A stretch of DNA of 64,000 bases from Bradyrhizobium sp. CSA112 (GCF_029051645.1 NZ_JAACFS010000006.1:186001-250000), one strand, 5' to 3'. Positions 44,768-53,207 are shown, counted from the stretch's first letter. Notes: generated from the letters alone by a model not told the origin. Numbers and translations: made by a program.

Positions 44768-46995
44768 ACCTGAAGTGGAAATTCGGCAATGTCCATGATG
44801 GCACCAAGACCCTGGCGAAGCCGCCGCGTCATGGTCTCTCCCGTCGCGAGGCCGAGCACCAGCATTGATCGACCAGCCGCCTTTAAGCGGTGGCCAAACG
44901 GATAAACCGTCAACGTCACATCCGGTGCATGCGTATCAATGAGGCCGGCCCAGGCCCGACCCTGCGGCACTTCGGGCAAGACGAATTCGACCAAATCATG
45001 ATGCGCGTTGTAGATAAGGAGCAGCGTGGCATCCGAGCCTTGCCGTTTGGCACCAGTTTCCTGTGCCCTCCCGTCAAGCAGCATACCGAAACATCGCGTG
45101 GCCGGATTGTCCCAATCCGCTGTTCTCATCTCCCGGCCATTCGGAGCGAGCCAGCTTACGTCCTTCACATCTAGCTCTTCATTGACGTTGCCGATGACAA
45201 ACCTTGAGCGATGCAGGATGGGAAAGGCCTGCCGGGTCACGATTAGCTTACGGACGAATTCCCGCAAGGCCCGGCCTTCGGCCGAGATACCGAGCCAGTT
45301 GAGCCATGTCGTGTTGTTGTCCTGGGCATAGGCATTGTTGTTGCCACCCTGGGTATGGCCAAACTCGTCACCAGCGAGGATCATAGGCGTCCCGTGCGAC
45401 AGCAGCGTCGTCGCTAGGAGATTGCGCTTTTGCTGCTCGCGAAGCTCGATGATCTCTGGATCATCAGTCGGCCCTTCAGCGCCGTGATTCCACGAATGAT
45501 TGTCCGAGTGTCCGTCGCGGTTGTCTTCGCTATTGGCCTCGTTGTGTTTATCATTGTAGGAAACGACGTCGTTCAGTGTGAAGCCATCATGCGCCGTAAC
45601 GAAATTGACGGACGCCCATGGCCTGCGGCCACGCTTGTTGAAGAGGTCGCCCGATGCGGTGATGCGCCGCGCAAATTCGGGTGTCATGCCCTCATCCCCT
45701 TTCCAGAAGCGCCGCACGTCATCCCTGAATTTATCATTCCATTCCGCCCATCCCGGGGGAAATCGGCCGACTTGATAGCCGCCCGGGCCGACATCCCAAG
45801 GCTCGGCGATCAGCTTGACAGACGAAAGGATCGGATCCTGCCGACAGGCATCCAGAAAGCCGCCGCCTTCATCGAAACCGTAGGGCTCCCTCGCAAGAAT
45901 GGTCGCAAGGTCGAAGCGGAAACCATCCACGCGCATTTCGGTCGCCCAGTAGCGCAGGCTGTCCGCGACCATCTGGAGCACGCGCGGGTGAGAAAGGTTT
46001 ACCGTATTGCCGGTACCGGTATCATTAATGTAGTAGCGCTTCTGGTCCGGAAGCAGGCGATAATAGCTCGCGTTATCGATGCCCTTGAAAGAAAGCGTTG
46101 GCCCGAGTTCGTTGCCTTCTGCGGTGTGATTATAGACGACGTCAAGGATCACCTCGATGCCATGGGCATGAAACTGATTGACGGCCTCCTTGAACTCATT
46201 CGCAAAAGGCGTCTTGAGATAGCGCGGCTCGGGCGCGAAAAACGCAAGCGAGTTATAGCCCCAATAGTTGCGAAGACCCTTCTCTACAAGGTAACTATCA
46301 TCCACAAATGCATGGATAGGCAAGAATTCAGCGCTAGTGATCCCAAGCGCGCGAAGATAAGAAGGGATATCCGGATGGCAAAGTCCGGCGAAGGTACCGC
46401 GGTCGCCTTCCGGCACAAGCGGATGGCTCCGGGTAAAACCTTTGACGTGCATCTCGTAAAAGATGGTGCGGTCCCAGGACACCTCGGGCTTTGCCGCATG
46501 GCCCCAGGTAAAGGCGGGGTCTATCACGCGGCATTTTTGCATCAGATGCGCGCTGTCGCGTGAATCGAACGACTTGTCCTTGTCCGGGTGACCGAGCTCA
46601 TAGCCGAATAATTCTGGTCCCCAACGCAGCGCGCCCACAAGCTGCTTAGCATAAGGATCAATCACGAGCTTGTTGGGATTGAAACGGTGTCCCGCATCTG
46701 GCTCGTAAGGGCCGTGGATCCGGTAGGCGTAGACTGTGCCCGGACGTGCGGTCGGTATATAACCGTGCCAGACTTCATCGGTGTATTCGGGCAGCTCGAT
46801 GCGTTCGATCTCTTTCTTTCCGCCGTCATCGAAGAGGCAGAGTTCGACCTTAGTGGCATGAGCCGAAAACAGCGCGAAATTAACGCCAAGGCCATCCCAG
46901 GTGGCTCCAAGCGGAAAAGGCTTACCTTCCAGTACCGGAGCATGCCGAAGGCTTGCCGCCGCTAGGGCCAGTCTCTTATCCTTGACCTTGTTCAT
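44764..46995 (-). CDS. glgX: Glycogen debranching enzyme GlgX (GH13)
   Basis: A 743-residue isoamylase-type debranching enzyme that removes limit-dextrin branches. An N-terminal CBM48 domain (GKPFPLGATWDGLGVNFALF and following) precedes the GH13_11 barrel with VILDVVYNHTAEGNELGPTL, the nucleophile in MRVDGFRFDLATIL, the acid in KLIAEPWDVGPGGYQVGRF and FVTAHDGFTLNDVVSYNDKH. I chose the ATG at 46995 (MNKVKDKRLA); an ORF start at 47052 would add 19 residues. It converges on the maltokinase gene with both stop codons in one CTAG. Confidence 0.94.
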   Translation of the reverse strand: MNKVKDKRLALAAASLRHAPVLEGKPFPLGATWDGLGVNFALFSAHATKVELCLFDDGGKKEIERIELPEYTDEVWHGYIPTARPGTVYAYRIHGPYEPDAGHRFNPNKLVIDPYAKQLVGALRWGPELFGYELGHPDKDKSFDSRDSAHLMQKCRVIDPAFTWGHAAKPEVSWDRTIFYEMHVKGFTRSHPLVPEGDRGTFAGLCHPDIPSYLRALGITSAEFLPIHAFVDDSYLVEKGLRNYWGYNSLAFFAPEPRYLKTPFANEFKEAVNQFHAHGIEVILDVVYNHTAEGNELGPTLSFKGIDNASYYRLLPDQKRYYINDTGTGNTVNLSHPRVLQMVADSLRYWATEMRVDGFRFDLATILAREPYGFDEGGGFLDACRQDPILSSVKLIAEPWDVGPGGYQVGRFPPGWAEWNDKFRDDVRRFWKGDEGMTPEFARRITASGDLFNKRGRRPWASVNFVTAHDGFTLNDVVSYNDKHNEANSEDNRDGHSDNHSWNHGAEGPTDDPEIIELREQQKRNLLATTLLSHGTPMILAGDEFGHTQGGNNNAYAQDNNTTWLNWLGISAEGRALREFVRKLIVTRQAFPILHRSRFVIGNVNEELDVKDVSWLAPNGREMRTADWDNPATRCFGMLLDGRAQETGAKRQGSDATLLLIYNAHHDLVEFVLPEVPQGRAWAGLIDTHAPDVTLTVYPFGHRLKAAGRSMLVLGLATGETMTRRLRQGLGAIMDIAEFPLQV

Positions 46996-47293
46996 GAACA
47001 GTCCCGACGCATCCCCGCAACGCGCGAGGGCTGCGCTAGCCAGTAAAAGCACTATCCATGCTTTGGTTCCTGCTACCTACCAGGCGTAAAAAGCACCCCC
47101 ATGTTCGGAGCGGTTCCTTGAAACTCGCGCACATTTAGCGATCCAAAGTCTTTGTATGCCGCTCGATGCTAGCTACGTCTAATAGCTGACATTACGGACG
47201 GCGTGCCAATGAGTTAGGCAGAATGAGCGTTTGCAACTCGCCCCTCAATCGGTCGAGCAAAGGCTTGCGCAAGATTTGACATGGGGAAGCAAC

Positions 47294-47464
47294 TTAACCT
47301 CGCGATGCTTCGCCGGACTGGTTTGGATGGAGCTTGGCTTTGTCTTCCTCGTATTCCCTGATGAGGTCAGCGACAGCTTCGCGCGTTAGCTCGTCATTGG
47401 TCGAGTTTTCTAATCTGCGACACGCTTCGATCTTATAGTCCAGCTCGCGGCACAAATCGCACAT
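47294..47464 (-). CDS. Small conserved protein (56 aa)
   Basis: CAGGAGG stands just before the ATG at 47464, which is preferable to the ORF start at 47506. The sequence MCDLCRELDYKIEACRRLEN then REAVADLIREYEEDKAKLHP has an N-terminal CxxC and a helical body. Similar short proteins recur in Bradyrhizobium; function unknown. Isolated between glgX and a decayed metallopeptidase gene. Confidence 0.75.
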   Translation of the reverse strand: MCDLCRELDYKIEACRRLENSTNDELTREAVADLIREYEEDKAKLHPNQSGEASRG

Positions 47465-47639
47465 GCGCACCTCCTGTATCATATCGGGAGCACACACTAT
47501 CTCCACCCGCGTTTTGGCTGACCATTGCTGGCGATGTACTACAATGCGATCAGAACCGGCTTTGTTTCAAAGGGAACGTCACCTGGGCGACTGTCCCCCT
47601 CCCCGCCGCCGGAGCCGGCGGTAACACCGACCGCTCGCG

Positions 47640-48240
47640 TTGAACCAGCTCATGAATAAACGCAGCTTGCCGATGACCGGGGCCGTTCCCGGGTGCCGAT
47701 GGTGCGGCTCAGGCTGTTCATCGCGAGTACGAATGGAAACCACGCCCGGGTCACGGCGTCGAAGTCCTCGATCGCATAGGGGGCCAAATTCGACCCTCGC
47801 GCGCAGACCGCCGATGCGGTCGGCGGCCGGGGCGATCTGCATGCCGAAATTGCCCGCCATCTCCAGCGTGTCGACGATATGGAGATAGTGCGCACAGGTC
47901 TCGGCAAAATCCTCCAAGGGTGAGCCGTCGCATAGGCGGAAACGTGGCTCTCCTGCCAGGTTGCGGGCGGCCCTTCCTTGTAGTGGCGGCGTAAAGTCGC
48001 GCTGTAATCCATCGAATCGTCGCCAAAAATTTCCCGAGAAGCATCCAGCTGCCCTCGATCGCGCACCAGCAGGTCCCAATAATGGTGGCCCACTTCATGT
48101 CTGAAGTGGCCGAGAAGGGTCCGGTAAGGTTCTCCCATCTGCAGCCGGCGCCGCACTCAATGTCGCCCGCTTCCGACAGGGCAATGGTGATGGCTCCATG
48201 TCGTGCCCCGGATCCAATGTCCGTCCGGGATTTTGGTTCT
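47640..48240 (-). pseudogene. Zinc-binding metallopeptidase, frameshifted
   Basis: Frames on the minus strand together give GEPYRTLLGHFRHEVGHHYW (zincin HExxH) then DLLVRDRGQLDASREIFGDD, HYKEGPPATWQESHVSAYAT, and in another frame LEDFAETCAHYLHIVDTLEM, all characteristic of the family of putative zinc-binding metallopeptidases of alphaproteobacteria. A relic of the preceding stretch (GAITIALSEA-like) is readable to about 48240. At least two shifts (near 47925 and 47800) and the absence of the N-terminal zinc-ribbon part make it a pseudogene. Confidence 0.75.
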
Positions 48241-48286
48241 TTCGGCCCCCTCCAGGAACCCCACGGAGATCAAGTGGTTGAAAAGC

Positions 48287-48499
48287 ATGACAAGAGTTCT
48301 CTACGAAAGCGCCAACGGTGACGCCTGGCGGCTGGTCCGCGATCCGCAATCGGGTGTCGCGATGGTGGAGCACAAGCCGAACCCCAGCTCCGGGGGACGT
48401 ACGTCCCTGATCGAAATCGGAAAATTCCTTCGAGCTGGCGCCAACGGTCCCGAACACCAGGCTCTACTCCAGTTGATCGGCACTCTGGTCAACGACTGA
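48287..48499 (+). CDS. Small conserved hypothetical protein (70 aa)
   Basis: MTRVLYESANGDAWRLVRDP then SGGRTSLIEIGKFLRAGANG and PEHQALLQLIGTLVND. This is a family I know as widespread in Bradyrhizobium and related genera, with no established function. No frameshift is seen; the ribosome-binding site is weak. Its 5' end adjoins the decayed metallopeptidase gene, which reads in the opposite direction. Confidence 0.8.
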   Translation: MTRVLYESANGDAWRLVRDPQSGVAMVEHKPNPSSGGRTSLIEIGKFLRAGANGPEHQALLQLIGTLVND

Positions 48500-48730
48500 C
48501 GAGCGTCAGGTAGGCTCGACTGGCATCGCTCTGGAACAGCTTCGGAATTGGCCGGTTTCGATAGCGGTTCAAATTAGATCTAAAGCAGCCGTACTGCGAA
48601 CATGTTCTTCTTTTTCTCGAATCGCCTGGGCCGTTAGGTTCGCTACTGATCTCGGTCCCCGTCACAGGCTCGGCAGAAGTTCTTTGCGCAGCGTGTCGGC
48701 ACGACGGGACGATTCCCGATCTATCCGACC

Positions 48731-48937
48731 ATGTCGGACGCTTTTCACTATTTCCGGGCCCATGCTGTCAGAGCCCTTTGCAAGGCTCGGGCAATGCCCG
48801 TCGAACGGATGAGGCATCTCCAGATCGTGGTAGGAAAGATTCATCACCTTCTGACGAAGGAGGCCGCATACGGCCCGAACCTGCATCACATGGATGACTT
48901 TCGGGCGGCACAAAATCTTGAGAAATCGCTCGACTGA
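48731..48937 (+). CDS. Small conserved hypothetical protein (68 aa)
   Basis: MSDAFHYFRAHAVRALCKAR then PVERMRHLQIVVGKIHHLLT and KEAAYGPNLHHMDDFRAAQN. Helical, slightly basic; the LxKEAAYGPNxxHxDDFRxAQ block is typical of a short Bradyrhizobium family of unknown function. The spacer 48500-48730 has only an 11-codon hydrophobic ORF start (MFFFFSNRLGR at 48602), perhaps the stump of another small gene. Confidence 0.7.
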   Translation: MSDAFHYFRAHAVRALCKARAMPVERMRHLQIVVGKIHHLLTKEAAYGPNLHHMDDFRAAQNLEKSLD

Positions 48938-49025
48938 TGGGCCTGGCAAATTCGCCAATCGTAGCGGCGAAGAGTTGCTTCCGCCGCGGGAAGAAGGGGG
49001 TGTCCGGCGAGAGACGAGTTGAGTG

Positions 49026-49193
49026 ATGGTTGCCGACACCCAAACAGTCGCAAGGCTGCTACGGGAATATGCGCAGCGGACCGCATTGCGTGGCGGCAAG
49101 CCGTCGGCACGGATCTCACTTGCCGCGGCGCCAGGCGCGCAGCTCAGCCACCAGTCACGTCAGAACCAACAGCAGCGGCGCAATGACAGCTGA
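49026..49193 (+). pseudogene. N-terminal stump of DNA polymerase X family protein
   Basis: The 55-codon frame begins MVADTQTVARLLREYAQRTA then LRGGKPSARIS. The first 25 residues match the start of bacterial PolX-type polymerase/PHP proteins (DTQTVARLLRE..QRTALRGGNPY), after which homology stops. Full-length members have more than 500 residues, so this is a fragment. The surrounding 48938-50051 holds no other protein gene I can support. Confidence 0.5.
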
Positions 49194-49736
49194 GAGCAGC
49201 CAAGACAAATTTCAACGCGATCAGAGACATTTGGAAGTCCCTTCAGGGCGCACGCTGATCGAGAACGCGATCGAGCCGCTCGGCCATGCCGGATATCGCG
49301 CAGGATGATTCAACTAGGCTAGAAAAGCGTGGCTTAGAAATGCCTCGCCGCTTTGCGATATATCTTTGATAACCCCAGTCACTGATCCATCTCTCGCAAG
49401 TCCAGGAGGCAGCACTTTGGGATGACATATCGCGGGCACAGCAAGTGCGGCGAAGGCACCCTCGTGATATGCAAGCGCTACCAGAATTCAAGCTGATCGC
49501 CTGCCGAAAGCAAACAGACAGCGCTTTCAATGCCAAACCGATGGCTCGATGTTCCTTAATTTACACAAGCCCGCCGCTGTTCGATACTCGGGCATCGATG
49601 GAAACAAAGTGATGACGGATGCACCATCCTCCAAATCTCGTAAGAACGCCCAGGTTGTCGCTTGTTTTCTGGCCACACGTTAATAGGAATCTACGGTAGA
49701 AAAACTACGTGCATAATTCTTGGTCTCCCTGTTGCC

Positions 49737-49811
49737 GACCCTCTTTCGAGCCGCTCGAGTAACGGATTTTTACTCCGTGGGTTGCAGATTCGAATCCTGC
49801 TGGGATCGCCA
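49737..49811 (+). pseudogene. Degenerate tRNA-like sequence (anticodon TTT)
   Basis: The 3' half looks like a tRNA: anticodon stem ACGGA/TCCGT around TTTTTAC, variable GGGTT, T-arm GCAGATTCGAATCCTGC (with an A-C mismatch at the base pair next to the loop) and TGGGATCG plus CCA. The 5' half is poor: acceptor GACCCTC pairs only partly and the D-loop is 3 bases long without GG. I regard it as a tRNA relic, possibly an old attachment-site duplication. Confidence 0.4.
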
Positions 49812-50051
49812 AAATTTTCAAAGACTTACGCGTTCTGTTCCTTCGCTTTCCGTGTCTCATCTTGTCTTGAAGAAAACTCTTTAGTTTCAGGGTTCCCGTT
49901 TAGTCCCGCCTTGTCGATGATACACGGGTCGTACACGGTGCTTCGTGCTTTGTTCTCGACTACTGCATTGAGTAGAATGGCAAGTCCGCTTAACGTTTCG
50001 CGAGCATGCCTGCAGCATAGCAACCCAGCGGCGCAATCCTGCGAGCCCCAA

Positions 50052-50270
50052 ATGGTCTGGGTCATAATCGGCTGCACAATCCTGATTATCGTCTGTTTGG
50101 GCGGCGGGAAGCGGCTTGCGCAAATCCTTCTCGGAGCGGTCGCGCTCATCGGTTTCGTCGTTGTGGCGTTCGCCAGTGATGTCGGCATCATCACGACCTC
50201 GGTGGTGGTCCTGACCATCATCGGGTTCTTTCTGCTTATGACTCGAGCGCGGCGAGAAAGGCGCGGCTAG
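50052..50270 (+). CDS. Small membrane protein (72 aa)
   Basis: From the ATG at 50052: MVWVIIGCTILIIVCLGGGK, then LAQILLGAVALIGFVVVAFA and IITTSVVVLTIIGFFLLMTR with a basic end (ARRERRG). Two to three transmembrane helices. The longer ORF upstream (from 49662) runs through the tRNA-like sequence and is not credible. A stable hairpin at 50310-50351 follows. No family recognised. Confidence 0.5.
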   Translation: MVWVIIGCTILIIVCLGGGKRLAQILLGAVALIGFVVVAFASDVGIITTSVVVLTIIGFFLLMTRARRERRG

Positions 50271-50309
50271 AGGAAAGTCAGCGCACAGCGGGATTGCATC
50301 GTTGGTGAA

Positions 50310-50351
50310 ACGGCTCTGGCGCGGGGCTGGGGCTAATGGCGCCAGAGCCGT
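50310..50351. repeat. 13-bp perfect inverted repeat (hairpin)
   Basis: ACGGCTCTGGCGC and its exact complement GCGCCAGAGCCGT flank a 16-base loop. It lies 40 bases after the small membrane gene. No T-run follows on either strand, so it is not a classical terminator. The rest of 50271-50566 holds no gene. Confidence 0.5.
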
Positions 50352-50566
50352 CCCAAGATGCGCCCTTTCGAGCGCCGAATCATCATACCGGGATAAAGCG
50401 GCAAAACCGTGTGAAACACCCCGAACGCCATCGTTTCACTGTCATGAATTCGTAGCCTTGGATCCTTACAGGTAGTCGGCACGGTTTATGCTTGATCCCG
50501 GTGGGTGAGTAGAGGAGACGTCAGATTTCCGGCTATTAATTTTCGACCAGTTATTAGGAGTACAAA

Positions 50567-50773
50567 ATGATTGATGAGAATTGCGCTCGGCTTAGAACGC
50601 ATCAAGGCAACATTCGGCGCTATCGCCACTTGCTAGAAACCAGCCTGACAGATCTCGAGCGCGAATATATCGGCAAACGCCTTCTGGAAGAACAGCTGGC
50701 TATCGAGATGCTCTCTGCGAGGGCACCATCAGAGGCATCATCCCCTGATCCGCGGGCGGCGCAGTGGGTGTGA
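50567..50773 (+). CDS. Small conserved hypothetical protein (68 aa)
   Basis: Good site TTAGGAGTACAAA before the ATG. MIDENCARLRTHQGNIRRYR then HLLETSLTDLEREYIGKRLL and EEQLAIEMLS: an all-helical, charged short protein of a family common in Bradyrhizobium, function unknown. It heads the small-gene cluster that includes the first of two convergent pairs. Confidence 0.75.
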   Translation: MIDENCARLRTHQGNIRRYRHLLETSLTDLEREYIGKRLLEEQLAIEMLSARAPSEASSPDPRAAQWV

Positions 50774-50857
50774 ACATGAGGCGCGCGGCACGATGATTGC
50801 TTGCCGAGCTACCATTATTTGAAACCAAAATTGTCTTGTAGGCAGGGAGTATTTCAG

Positions 50858-51046
50858 ATGGGACAGTCTTTACACGATTTCGAGCAGCGTCTTTTGCAGT
50901 CCACGGCCGATCTTCTCAATCGAAGGGCGGAAAATCAGAAGCTCAAAGATTCGATACGAGTGGCACAAGCGTCCAAGCGAGGCCGAAGTGACGTCACCCT
51001 GGCAGGCCAGGCTTCACCGTCTCGATTAGTTTTGACTGCTGATTGA
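50858..51046 (+). CDS. Small coiled-coil protein, partner 1 of convergent pair A
   Basis: GGGAG lies 9 bases before the ATG at 50858. MGQSLHDFEQRLLQSTADLL then NRRAENQKLKDSIRVAQASK is a heptad-rich helix. The C-terminal half overlaps the 3' end of the minus-strand H-NS-like gene by 53 bases. The central segment is similar to that of the protein at 53548-53823 (DLxxRxAExQKLxxxxRxAxA), which has the same convergent partner. Function unknown. Confidence 0.6.
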   Translation: MGQSLHDFEQRLLQSTADLLNRRAENQKLKDSIRVAQASKRGRSDVTLAGQASPSRLVLTAD

Positions 51047-51170
51047 GCTGTTTCAACCGACGTTCGAGCTCGATCTTTTTAGCCTTCAGCTTCGCGCTGA
51101 GCACATCGTGCATCTGTTCGCGCAGCGCGAACAGATCATCGATCGTCATTGATTCCCACTCGCTCTGCAT
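50994..51170 (-). CDS. H-NS N-terminus-like small protein, pair A
   Basis: A 58-residue frame: MQSEWESMTIDDLFALREQM then HDVLSAKLKAKKIELERRLK and QLNQQSK. The (M)(S/T)IDDLxxLxEQxxxxLxxKxxAxKxELExRLxQLN pattern is the N-terminal dimerisation helix of H-NS family nucleoid proteins as found in rhizobia. The C-terminal DNA-binding motif (YRNP..W.GRGRxP) is absent, so the protein is either a naturally short dimerisation partner or a truncation. It overlaps the plus-strand coiled-coil gene at the 3' end. A close paralogue lies at 53824-54003 in the same arrangement. Confidence 0.6.
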   Translation of the reverse strand: MQSEWESMTIDDLFALREQMHDVLSAKLKAKKIELERRLKQLNQQSKLIETVKPGLPG

Positions 51171-51413
51171 GACTCGCCCCCACGATCATGAGATGTAACG
51201 ACTCATCACTGTACAGGCGGATGATGGAAACGCTAGCCGGATTCTGCAAAGGACTCTTGGCGGAATTGGACGCTCAACTGCAATGTCAACCCGCGGTCAG
51301 AAAGAAGCGGTCTCGGTCTGGGTGCTCGCTTGCCGGCCGAGGCCGCTCCGGTCCCCCCAGTCATGCCCCAAGGAACGGCTCTAGAGTTCACAACAGGTCC
51401 GCATGGCGAGGTA

Positions 51414-51439
51414 AGCCCGCCGGCGTGAACCGGCGGGCT
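51414..51439. repeat. Hairpin of a shared family, copy 1
   Basis: AGCCCGCCGG / CCGGCGGGCT stem around CGTGAA, 25 bases beyond the stop of the minus-strand gene at 51465. The same hairpin core (GCCCGCC..CGTGAACCGGCGGGC) returns at 60148-60173 after another minus-strand gene. There is no T-run here. Otherwise 51171-51464 shows no gene. Confidence 0.55.
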
Positions 51440-51464
51440 CCTGTCACGATCCTGCCTCGCGGCA

Positions 51465-51740
51465 TCACGCGGCGCTATCAATCTCTGCTGCGCGCTTCGC
51501 GATCAGCCAGTCGACATTTTCAAGGCTCCAGTCGCCGCTCGTGTAGGTACCGATTTCTGTCGCGTGCGTCCTTGCGATGAACCCCCGAGCCTGGCGATGG
51601 CGATCCTCGCGAAGATGCGCTTCCAGCGCCCGCAGGCCGATCTGCGTGCTCGGCGCCGTGTTGATCAGGGCCTTCGCAGCGTCGAGTTCGGCCGCAACGG
51701 CGGCCTCTATCGGGAGATGACTCGCGTTCTCGGGGCCCAC
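51465..51740 (-). CDS. Hypothetical protein, possibly the C-terminal part of a frameshifted gene
   Basis: The frame gives ASHLPIEAAVAAELDAAKAL then INTAPSTQIGLRALEAHLRE and WSLENVDWLIAKRAAEIDSA. The TAPSTQIGLRALEAHL block recalls a Bradyrhizobium family in which xTxxTxxGLxAL is followed by a C-terminal WxxxxVDWLIAKRAAEI. Upstream of the GTG start the frame continues as ALHEDSLAVGPEN, overlapping the end of the ORF at 51707-51961, so a single gene broken by a frameshift near 51760 is possible. Confidence 0.45.
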   Translation of the reverse strand: MGPENASHLPIEAAVAAELDAAKALINTAPSTQIGLRALEAHLREDRHRQARGFIARTHATEIGTYTSGDWSLENVDWLIAKRAAEIDSAA

Positions 51741-51961
51741 AGCGAGACTGTCCTCATGGAGGGCCAGATCTCGTCGCTGGCCTTTGCATTTGCCTCGATC
51801 AGAGGCTCAGCTTCTCGCGCATAGTCGGGGTGAGCGCCGAAATAGGCCTTCAGCCGGTGCGAGCGCACAGGGAATTTTCTGAGTGTCTCTCCATTGCGAA
51901 GAGCTATCATCATCCGCGACGCCTTCTCGTCTGACAGGCGATTTTCTGACCTCATTGGCAT
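51707..51961 (-). CDS. Hypothetical HTH-like protein, possibly the N-terminal part of a frameshifted gene
   Basis: MPMRSENRLSDEKASRMMIA then LRNGETLRKFPVRSHRLKAY and FGAHPDYAREAEPLIEANAK resemble the N-terminus of small rhizobial proteins with a helix-turn-helix for DNA-end or phage terminase-like recognition (RxxxALRxGxTLRK). After ANAKA the frame looks unnatural, consistent with a shift into the frame of the ORF at 51465-51740. No clear ribosome-binding site. Confidence 0.45.
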   Translation of the reverse strand: MPMRSENRLSDEKASRMMIALRNGETLRKFPVRSHRLKAYFGAHPDYAREAEPLIEANAKASDEIWPSMRTVSLWAPRTRVISR

Positions 51962-51984
51962 GACCTGCTCCCACCGAGCGCGTC

Positions 51985-52029
51985 ATTGCGCCGGCGGATG
52001 CAGAACCTGAATCGCGGCGGGGCGGTGGC
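51985..52029 (+). repeat. 45-bp direct repeat, copy 1
   Basis: ATTGCGCCGGCGGATGCAGA then ACCTGAATCGCGGCGGGGCG and GTGGC. Copy 2 at 54358-54402 differs at 3 of 45 bases. Both follow an H-NS-like small gene, within 0.4-0.9 kb. The stretch 52030-52200 shows no gene. Confidence 0.65.
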
Positions 52030-52200
52030 GGCCGCCGACACGATAATCTCCCATTTGGCGCGGTCACGCGGTGAGTCGGCCAGTCGAGCCGGCGGCTTTT
52101 CGCTTGCCTGGGCCCAGAGGTTGCGGGAAAGTCCGCCCCGGAGGGCTGAGCGAATGAAGGCGCTATTCTGGTTTATCGGCTACAGCACAACGAGGGCGAT

Positions 52201-52371
52201 ATGATTTCTGTTTTGATAGGGGTTTTAATTATCGTCGTCGTAGGCGCAATCTGCTTTTGGGCGATCGACAAATTCGCTACCGACAGCCGACTAGCAAATC
52301 TGCTCAAGTTGCTCGTGGTGCTCGTTTGCCTCGGCGCAATTGTGCAACGAGTGCTGCCGCTAACATATTAG
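52201..52371 (+). CDS. Thivi_2564-type small membrane protein (56 aa)
   Basis: Preceded by GAGGGCGAT. The product MISVLIGVLIIVVVGAICFW then AIDKFATDSRLANLLKLLVV and LVCLGAIVQRVLP has two transmembrane helices joined by a short polar loop (DKFATDSRLANLL). That is the layout of the Thivi_2564 family of short membrane proteins found in many proteobacteria. Function unknown. Confidence 0.7.
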   Translation: MISVLIGVLIIVVVGAICFWAIDKFATDSRLANLLKLLVVLVCLGAIVQRVLPLTY

Positions 52372-52530
52372 CCAATGCTCCCGGCTTGTGGAGCTGGGGC
52401 TGAAGGCCGAGAAATGACGTCTTGTCCCGACCAATAGCCGCCTGCTCTCGGGCGCTTTCTCCGTTAGTCAACGGGTTGGATGCGGTGCAAGATTTGCGCT
52501 GGAATCGATCCGAAGTTCGGAGAATGAGTA

Positions 52531-52884
52531 ATGCTCAAAATTACAACTTTGCTTGGAGGCATTTCGATCGCCTTTTTGACAATGGAAACCGCTCAGGCGA
52601 AGGACTCGCTCAAGATAAGTTGCACTGGCGATATGTTCGAGCCTGGGGGACTCTCAAAATTCCCCACCACCTTGAAGGCGGTCTTCAGTTCCGCAAATAA
52701 CGTGTCGAAAGTATCAGTCGATTTGGGCCAGGGTACTGTTAGTGCGCTCGTATTGAGCAACAACACGGTCCAGCTTAAATTTCGCACCAAGGACTTCACT
52801 GGCGAATATTTCCATTACAATCGCGATATGTTTCTTATCTACAGATCAGGACACCTCGCGCGACTGACCTGCACCCCGAGCTAA
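52531..52884 (+). CDS. Exported hypothetical protein (117 aa)
   Basis: The signal peptide MLKITTLLGGISIAFLTMET ends AQA, followed by DSLKISCTGDMFEPGG and a mostly beta domain ending LIYRSGHLARLTCTPS. The two cysteines (about residues 31 and 114) could form a disulfide. The pattern LxxSCTG..L resembles the exported proteins at 61967 and 62396 (TLAC.. near the N-terminus), so these may form a loose family. Function unknown. The start has a weak GGAG. Confidence 0.65.
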   Translation: MLKITTLLGGISIAFLTMETAQAKDSLKISCTGDMFEPGGLSKFPTTLKAVFSSANNVSKVSVDLGQGTVSALVLSNNTVQLKFRTKDFTGEYFHYNRDMFLIYRSGHLARLTCTPS

Positions 52885-52949
52885 CACACAGGAGAGACCT
52901 CTGGCTTCGGCACGGTTTTGCGGTTTCCTAGAGCTCGCTGGATCGTAGA

Positions 52950-53207
52950 ATGGCACTGCATTTCAGCCGCGTTGCTCCCGCGACAGAGGAGCTGGAGATT
53001 TGGAGCGCGAGCGAGCGCGGCTTCTCATTTGTAATAAGTAATGAGAGTAGCAGTGGTCCTGGACTCCACGGGAAGCCTGGCTTTGTAGCCTCTTGGCGCC
53101 CGATCAATTTCAACAGGCCTGCCATCAGGATAGGCGGATCACCCTTTAAGACGGTTGGCGAAGCCGAGAACGCCTGTGAGGCCATGCTTGTGCACCTGAC
53201 CAAATAG
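52950..53207 (+). CDS. Small conserved hypothetical protein (85 aa)
   Basis: MALHFSRVAPATEELEIWSA then SERGFSFVISNESSSGPGLH and RIGGSPFKTVGEAENACEAM. I recall a Bradyrhizobium family starting MALRFSRVEPFTDGLEIW and ending GSPFKTFAEAEQACEALL, function unknown. No frameshift seen. Between 53208 and 53547 I see no further gene; open frames on the minus strand there look like shadows. Confidence 0.75.
   Translation: MALHFSRVAPATEELEIWSASERGFSFVISNESSSGPGLHGKPGFVASWRPINFNRPAIRIGGSPFKTVGEAENACEAMLVHLTK

Noticed and set aside
45430..46563. 377-codon plus-strand ORF inside glgX
   Set aside because: Complete antisense overlap with a well-supported GH13 enzyme; no recognisable domain.
49737..49811. 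Functional tRNA-Lys
   Set aside because: The D-arm lacks the GG and is too short, the acceptor stem has mismatches and the T-stem has an A-C pair, so function is unlikely.
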